Origin: Bacteroidales bacterium
GTDB lineage: Bacteria > Bacteroidota > Bacteroidia > Bacteroidales > F082
Direction of reading: 5' to 3'
Assembly: GCA_017428285.1 (NCBI GenBank)
Contig: JAFRRE010000129.1
Location: forward strand, 1-64,000
DNA length: 64,000 nt
Positions 60,312 to 64,000 of this stretch are shown piece by piece. Position 1 is the stretch's first letter. The number at the start of each line of letters is the position of its first letter. The notes beneath the pieces were generated by a model. It saw nothing but the letters and a program-made list of their open reading frames with translations. It ran no database searches and was not told where the DNA came from. A program made the translations under genes and the position numbers.

Positions 60312-61751
60312 ATGGCGAGACAAAAAATAAAACGAGAACCCGAATACATCGAAGACGTCGAAATCATCGACGCAGGTGCTGAAGGCATGTCGGTGGCCAA
60401 GCCCGAAGGGCGCGTAGTCTTCATCCCCTTTGGCGTGCCTGGCGATGTGGTCGACATCGAGGTTTATAAGCGCAAGAAGAACTTCTTTGAAGGCAAGATA
60501 TTGAACTTCAAGAAGATGTCGGACAAACGCGTGGAACCCGTATGCCAGCATTTCGGCCTTTGTGGCGGCTGCAAATGGCAGCAAATGGACTACCAATGGC
60601 AGACCTACTACAAGCAGAAACAGGTGAAGGACAACTTCGACCGCATCGGAAAAATCGATTATCCTGAGATTCGCCCGATTTTGGGTTGCGAAAAGCAGTT
60701 TGCCTACCGCAACAAGCTGGAATACACCTTCTCGAACCGTAAGTGGCTTACTGATGGTGCACCCTCAGGAACTCATGATGAAGACGCCTGCAAGGGACTC
60801 GGTTTCCACCTACCCCAACTCTTCGACCGCGTGGTCGACATCGAGCAATGTCACCTGCAAGCCGACCCGTCGAACGATATCCGTCTGTTCGTTAGGCGCT
60901 TCACGCTGGAGCGGCACCTCCCCTACTACAACTTCCGCACTCACGAGGGACTAATGCGCAACCTTGTCATCCGCTGCAACTCAAAAGGCGAGTTCATGGT
61001 CATCATCGTGATCGGCGAGGAAAACGCCATCGTGCGCCATGAGCTCATCCCAGCCTTGGAAATGGCCTTCCCACAAATCGTATCGCTGCTTCTAGTCATC
61101 AACCCGAAGTTGAACGACATCATCAACGACCTGCCGTTTGAATGCCTCAAGGGCGAGCCTTACCTCATCGAGACCATGAAATCGCCGCGCCCGGGATTCA
61201 ATGACCTGAAATTCCGCATCGGGCCGGTATCGTTTTTCCAAACCAACGTCTATCAAGCGGAAAGGCTTTATAAGACCGCTTTCGACCTCGCGGAGGTGAA
61301 GGGCGATGAATTGATGTACGACCTTTACACGGGCACGGGCACTATCGCCCAATATTTCTCAAGGTTTGTGAACAAAGTAGTGGGTATCGAGTATGTGGAG
61401 GCTGCCATCGAAGACGCCAAGGTGAATGCTGAAATCAATGGCATCAAGAATTGCACATTCTATGCTGGCGACATGGCCAAGGTTTTCACCGATGACTTCA
61501 TCACCACCAACGGTCGCCCCGACTTCATCGTCACCGACCCGCCTCGTGCTGGTATGGCCGAAAAAGTGGTGGAACAATTGTTGAAGATTCAAGCGAAGAA
61601 AATTGTCTATGTCAGCTGCAACCCAGCCACGCAGGCCCGTGATTTACAACTGCTTGATTCAGCTTATAAAGTGATGGCTGTGCAACCTGTAGACATGTTC
61701 CCACACACACAGCATGTGGAAAATGTGTGCTTGTTGACCTTGAGAGACTAA
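60312..61751 (+). CDS. rlmD: 23S rRNA uracil-5-methyltransferase (RlmD/TrmA family)
   Basis: A 479-residue RNA m5U methyltransferase. N-terminal TRAM-like region (VEIIDAGAEGMSVAKPEGRV), iron-sulfur Cys cluster VCQHFGLCGGCKWQQ with a later Cys in LGCEKQFAYRNK, SAM motifs MYDLYTGTGTIAQYF and IVTDPPRAGMAEKVV, and the catalytic Cys in VSCNPATQARDL. The family methylates U1939 (RlmD) or related rRNA/tRNA positions; the exact target is inferred from the Bacteroidetes naming. Its stop overlaps the aroK stop by four bases (convergent). Confidence 0.92.
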   Translation: MARQKIKREPEYIEDVEIIDAGAEGMSVAKPEGRVVFIPFGVPGDVVDIEVYKRKKNFFEGKILNFKKMSDKRVEPVCQHFGLCGGCKWQQMDYQWQTYYKQKQVKDNFDRIGKIDYPEIRPILGCEKQFAYRNKLEYTFSNRKWLTDGAPSGTHDEDACKGLGFHLPQLFDRVVDIEQCHLQADPSNDIRLFVRRFTLERHLPYYNFRTHEGLMRNLVIRCNSKGEFMVIIVIGEENAIVRHELIPALEMAFPQIVSLLLVINPKLNDIINDLPFECLKGEPYLIETMKSPRPGFNDLKFRIGPVSFFQTNVYQAERLYKTAFDLAEVKGDELMYDLYTGTGTIAQYFSRFVNKVVGIEYVEAAIEDAKVNAEINGIKNCTFYAGDMAKVFTDDFITTNGRPDFIVTDPPRAGMAEKVVEQLLKIQAKKIVYVSCNPATQARDLQLLDSAYKVMAVQPVDMFPHTQHVENVCLLTLRD

Positions 61752-62266
61752 GAAAGCCCTTTGATCTTCTCCATCAGGTTTACCAAGTCAAGGTCTTCTG
61801 ACTTCACCGTGATTTTGGCTTGCTCATAAAACGGCAGACGTGAAGTGTAATGCTGGGCGACAAACTCTGCCAACTCCTCTTCGCTTTTGCCAACAGCCAA
61901 AGGACGTTTCCGCTTGGCGTGGAGCAATCGGTCAACGACGGCCTTTTCGCTGATGCGCAAAAACACCGTCAAACCGTGTTGGTTCATCCACTCCATGTTG
62001 TCGAAATAGCATGCCGTGCCGCCACCTGTCGAAATCACCACATTTTCAAGGTTTTCGGTCTCCTTCAGCACCTCCGACTCAAGTTTACGGTATAAGGGCT
62101 CATCGTATTTGTGAAAGAAATCGCAAACTGAAATCTTATATTTCTCCTCGAACAAATCATCGGTATCTGCCACCTCCCAACCTAAACGATTGGCCAAGCG
62201 ACGCGCCGTGGTTGTCTTACCCGCGCCCATGTAACCGACGAGATAAATCCGATTCACGTTCATCAT
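61748..62266 (-). CDS. aroK: Shikimate kinase AroK
   Basis: A 172-residue P-loop kinase that phosphorylates shikimate at O3. IYLVGYMGAGKTTTARRLA is the Walker A, DTDDLFEEK binds shikimate, VISTGGGTACYFDN is the Walker-B-like GGG motif and RKRPLAVGKSEEEL the lid Arg. ATG at 62266 (or 62263) chosen; it overlaps the stop of the upstream lipoprotein gene (ATGATGA). Last gene of the 64000-61748 operon. Confidence 0.96.
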   Translation of the reverse strand: MMNVNRIYLVGYMGAGKTTTARRLANRLGWEVADTDDLFEEKYKISVCDFFHKYDEPLYRKLESEVLKETENLENVVISTGGGTACYFDNMEWMNQHGLTVFLRISEKAVVDRLLHAKRKRPLAVGKSEEELAEFVAQHYTSRLPFYEQAKITVKSEDLDLVNLMEKIKGLS

Positions 62267-62709
62267 TTCACCCAATCGGCAGAACGAAATGCATCGCCTA
62301 CCTGATAGACCATAGATTTGTTCGGCGCCAAGGCATTGACAACATACTTCACCACTTTCTTTTCCTTTGTAAGGGTCTTACTACCGCTCTTCACGACATT
62401 ATATGTGACCCAAACGACGAAGTTCTCCTTGTCGTCAAGTCGCCAAGAGCCTTCAATGGTCACATTGTTCCCCTTTTTGTCAACGGCATGACACAAATAC
62501 TTGCCATCACCATAAAAGGACTCTGAGCCTTTAGGGAAGAACGACTTTTGTTCGGAATTCTCCTCTGTATATTTCCATGTGCCAATAAGATAGAAATCCC
62601 ATACCGCTTCCTTGGCAACAGATTGTTTAGGCTCTGCTTTGCGTTTGCCCCCTGGTATGCAGCCTGCCATAATCATGGCCAGTAACATCAATACTATAGT
62701 CTTTTTCAT
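62263..62709 (-). CDS. Hypothetical lipoprotein, 148 residues
   Basis: Lipoprotein signal KKTIVLMLLAMIMAGC. The mature part (FYLIGTWKYTEENSEQKSFF... VTIEGSWRLDDKENFVVWVTY) has the WxY...GSW lipocalin-like or Bacteroidetes lipid-binding pattern, but the family is not certain. Overlaps the upstream gene by four bases (ATGA) and the aroK start downstream, so cotranscribed. Confidence 0.78.
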   Translation of the reverse strand: MKKTIVLMLLAMIMAGCIPGGKRKAEPKQSVAKEAVWDFYLIGTWKYTEENSEQKSFFPKGSESFYGDGKYLCHAVDKKGNNVTIEGSWRLDDKENFVVWVTYNVVKSGSKTLTKEKKVVKYVVNALAPNKSMVYQVGDAFRSADWVK

Positions 62710-63470
62710 TTTAGATTTCTTTTGCGTTTATATTCGTTAATGGCATCTTCCGCTTGTTTGATAGACTGTTCTACAGGACCGTATTCATTCACATCGACGC
62801 CATGGGCTTTCGCATAAGCCACTGCTGCCTTAGCTTCCTTTAGGGCTGCCTCAGCCTGTCTAAGCTGTTCATCTGTGGTGATGATCAACTCTTCTGTCGT
62901 ATTGTTAGTCTCAACATTACTCTTTTCCTTAGGTTGTTCTTGCTTCCCGACCTGTTGCTGGCTATCATGCTGATCCTTCTTTCCAGTATTTTGCTTAGGC
63001 TGATCCTTCTTACCCGTGTTCTGCTTATGCTGGGTCGTTTCTTTTCCCGTTCCCTTCTGCTTCGCCTTTTCCTGTTGGTGGACCGATGACTTATCGGTTC
63101 CTAGGAAGTCACCAGTATAAATGTTTTTCCACACATAGCAACCACGTTTCTGGTCCCACACTTTCCTAACGCCTGAAAAAGGCGACACCTCGGGATTGTC
63201 GGGGTCGTTGTTTGAACCCGTGAAATGCACATGCTTGTCCATCTCTTCTATAGGCTTCATGTTCTTGTCGAGGCAGATAAAGCCACCCATACTGTTTTTC
63301 CACACATAGCAGCCGCGTTTATTGTCATATTCCTTATGCACGCCAAAAGCTTCGGTGTTGACAAATACAGTTGTATTATCATCATAATAATTGCTTCCCG
63401 TCTGTGCCAAGGTCAGCATGGGCATCGACAACAAAATGATTATCAGTGAAATCAATAGTTTCCTTTTCAT
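62706..63470 (-). CDS. Exported protein with two RGCYVWKN motifs and charged linker
   Basis: A 254-residue protein: signal peptide KRKLLISLIIILLSMPMLTLA, then two repeated segments with (N/D)xKRGCYVWKN (near residues 51 and 108), a low-complexity Gln/Lys/Gly linker (KQNTGKKDQPKQNTGKKDQ), and a C-terminal helical segment (LRQAEAALKEAKAAVAYAKA). Not recognised as a family. The repeated Cys/Trp motif suggests a small beta module used twice. Twelve bases from the radical SAM gene upstream. Confidence 0.75.
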   Translation of the reverse strand: MKRKLLISLIIILLSMPMLTLAQTGSNYYDDNTTVFVNTEAFGVHKEYDNKRGCYVWKNSMGGFICLDKNMKPIEEMDKHVHFTGSNNDPDNPEVSPFSGVRKVWDQKRGCYVWKNIYTGDFLGTDKSSVHQQEKAKQKGTGKETTQHKQNTGKKDQPKQNTGKKDQHDSQQQVGKQEQPKEKSNVETNNTTEELIITTDEQLRQAEAALKEAKAAVAYAKAHGVDVNEYGPVEQSIKQAEDAINEYKRKRNLK

Positions 63471-63481
63471 AATCTTAGGCT

Positions 63482-64000
63482 TTAGTTATTAGTAATCATG
63501 TGATATTGACAGATTTGCAATTTGCCATCGCCGTCGCGGAGGTGCATGCCGTTGCCTTGGCAATAGCGCCACATCTTGCAATGCTCACACTGGTCGGTCT
63601 TCATCCATTTCCGGTCGCGGTAAACCTGGAATTTGTTTTGCCAAACGTCCCAAAAACTGTCCTTGTAGATATTGCCTTGATGGTAGTCGCTGCGGATACT
63701 GAGGCAACCCGAGATAGAACCGTCGGCCAATATGGAAGCCACATTAATGCCCGCACTGCATGAATAATAGTGGTTGCGCACCTCGCCCTCATATTTGCCA
63801 AGGAAACCGTCGCAGCCATAGTCGGCACGAATCTTGCCTTCAAGACGTGTTTGCTTGATGAATTCCATCATCTGCACAAATTGTTCATTGCTGAGCTTGA
63901 AGTCCGGTTCGTTGGCGGCGCGACCGAAAGGAAACACGGTGAACAAGCGCCAACGGCGTATGCCTAACGAGATCAGGAAATCGCGAAACTTCGGCAAGTA
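63482..64000 (-). CDS. Radical SAM/SPASM protein, C-terminal part (truncated at window edge)
   Basis: 173 codons of a gene running off the right edge. The visible part is the end of a radical SAM protein with a SPASM-type auxiliary cluster: CSAGINVASILADGSISGC, then CEHCKMWRYCQGN and a final Cys in LQICQYH. This cysteine pattern binds extra [4Fe-4S] clusters in enzymes that modify peptides or proteins. The N-terminal CxxxCxxC domain is not in the window. It leads the operon to the exported proteins and aroK. Confidence 0.88.
   Translation of the reverse strand, partial: YLPKFRDFLISLGIRRWRLFTVFPFGRAANEPDFKLSNEQFVQMMEFIKQTRLEGKIRADYGCDGFLGKYEGEVRNHYYSCSAGINVASILADGSISGCLSIRSDYHQGNIYKDSFWDVWQNKFQVYRDRKWMKTDQCEHCKMWRYCQGNGMHLRDGDGKLQICQYHMITNN

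Noticed and set aside
1..64000. tRNA, rRNA or prophage genes
   Set aside because: No cloverleaf, rRNA segment or phage structural gene was recognised on reading both strands; a tRNAscan-type search was not possible.

Overview
The window looks like a chromosomal segment from a gut- or rumen-type member of the Bacteroidales. The evidence is family content: type IX secretion (T9SS) C-terminal sorting domains, C10 (streptopain-like) peptidases with Spi-type propeptides, BspA-like leucine-rich repeats, GH109, split transketolase, a TPM/zinc-ribbon membrane protein and several DUFs typical of the phylum. Promoter-like boxes of the Bacteroidetes form TAnnTTTG precede many genes, and Shine-Dalgarno sequences are rare. 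I saw no rRNA, tRNA, CRISPR array, prophage or classical insertion sequence.

Layout. 1-3375: 3' part of an MmeI-like restriction-modification gene carrying a complete RAYT (REP-associated Y1 transposase) and its palindromes in frame. 3463-5615: three-gene hypothetical operon (TerB-like membrane protein, DUF5053-like, DUF3841). 5629-13349: AddA/RecB-like helicase-nuclease and TamB-like protein, divergent from tsaD (13403-14425). 14468-24937: secreted-protein operon (beta-helix protein, adhesin half, C10 peptidase fused to an adhesin half) behind a long structured leader. 25338-28499: two paralogous Txe/RelE-type toxin-antitoxin modules flanking a secreted EEP-family enzyme, then a thioredoxin-like protein. 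28568-31229: hexosamine-kinase-like protein divergent from a GH109 lipoprotein. 31263-37266: a third toxin-antitoxin module, a fused GT2 glycosyltransferase, alkaline phosphatase, split transketolase and a small basic protein. 37332-42405: four-gene operon led by a pseudokinase-AAA+ fusion. 42980-54745: a long run of exported proteins ending in two tandem C10 peptidases. 54956-55225: small HTH protein behind a second structured leader. 55853-61751: TPM protein divergent from a TPR / small multidrug export / aroE / rlmD operon. 61748-64000: radical SAM protein, two exported proteins and aroK.

Three themes stand out. (1) Palindromic REP-like elements of several unrelated families are abundant. 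In at least three genes they lie inside the reading frame without breaking it, and in others they provide the stop codon. The most striking case is a whole transposase domain inside a methyltransferase. (2) Two intergenic regions 30 kb apart (25039-25156 and 55276-55425) fold into long hairpins. They share a core (GCCAATGCTCAC, variable stem-loop, GTGGGCT on the minus strand) with different stems, and both are followed by T-tracts ahead of a minus-strand gene. This is a candidate undescribed cis-regulatory or small-RNA family. (3) A pseudokinase fused to a Cdc48-like AAA+ ATPase is co-directional with a WG-repeat membrane protein and a DUF3298 lipoprotein, suggesting an envelope-linked system of unknown function.

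All family calls come from motif recognition without database searches. Base-composition statements rest on hand counts of short samples.
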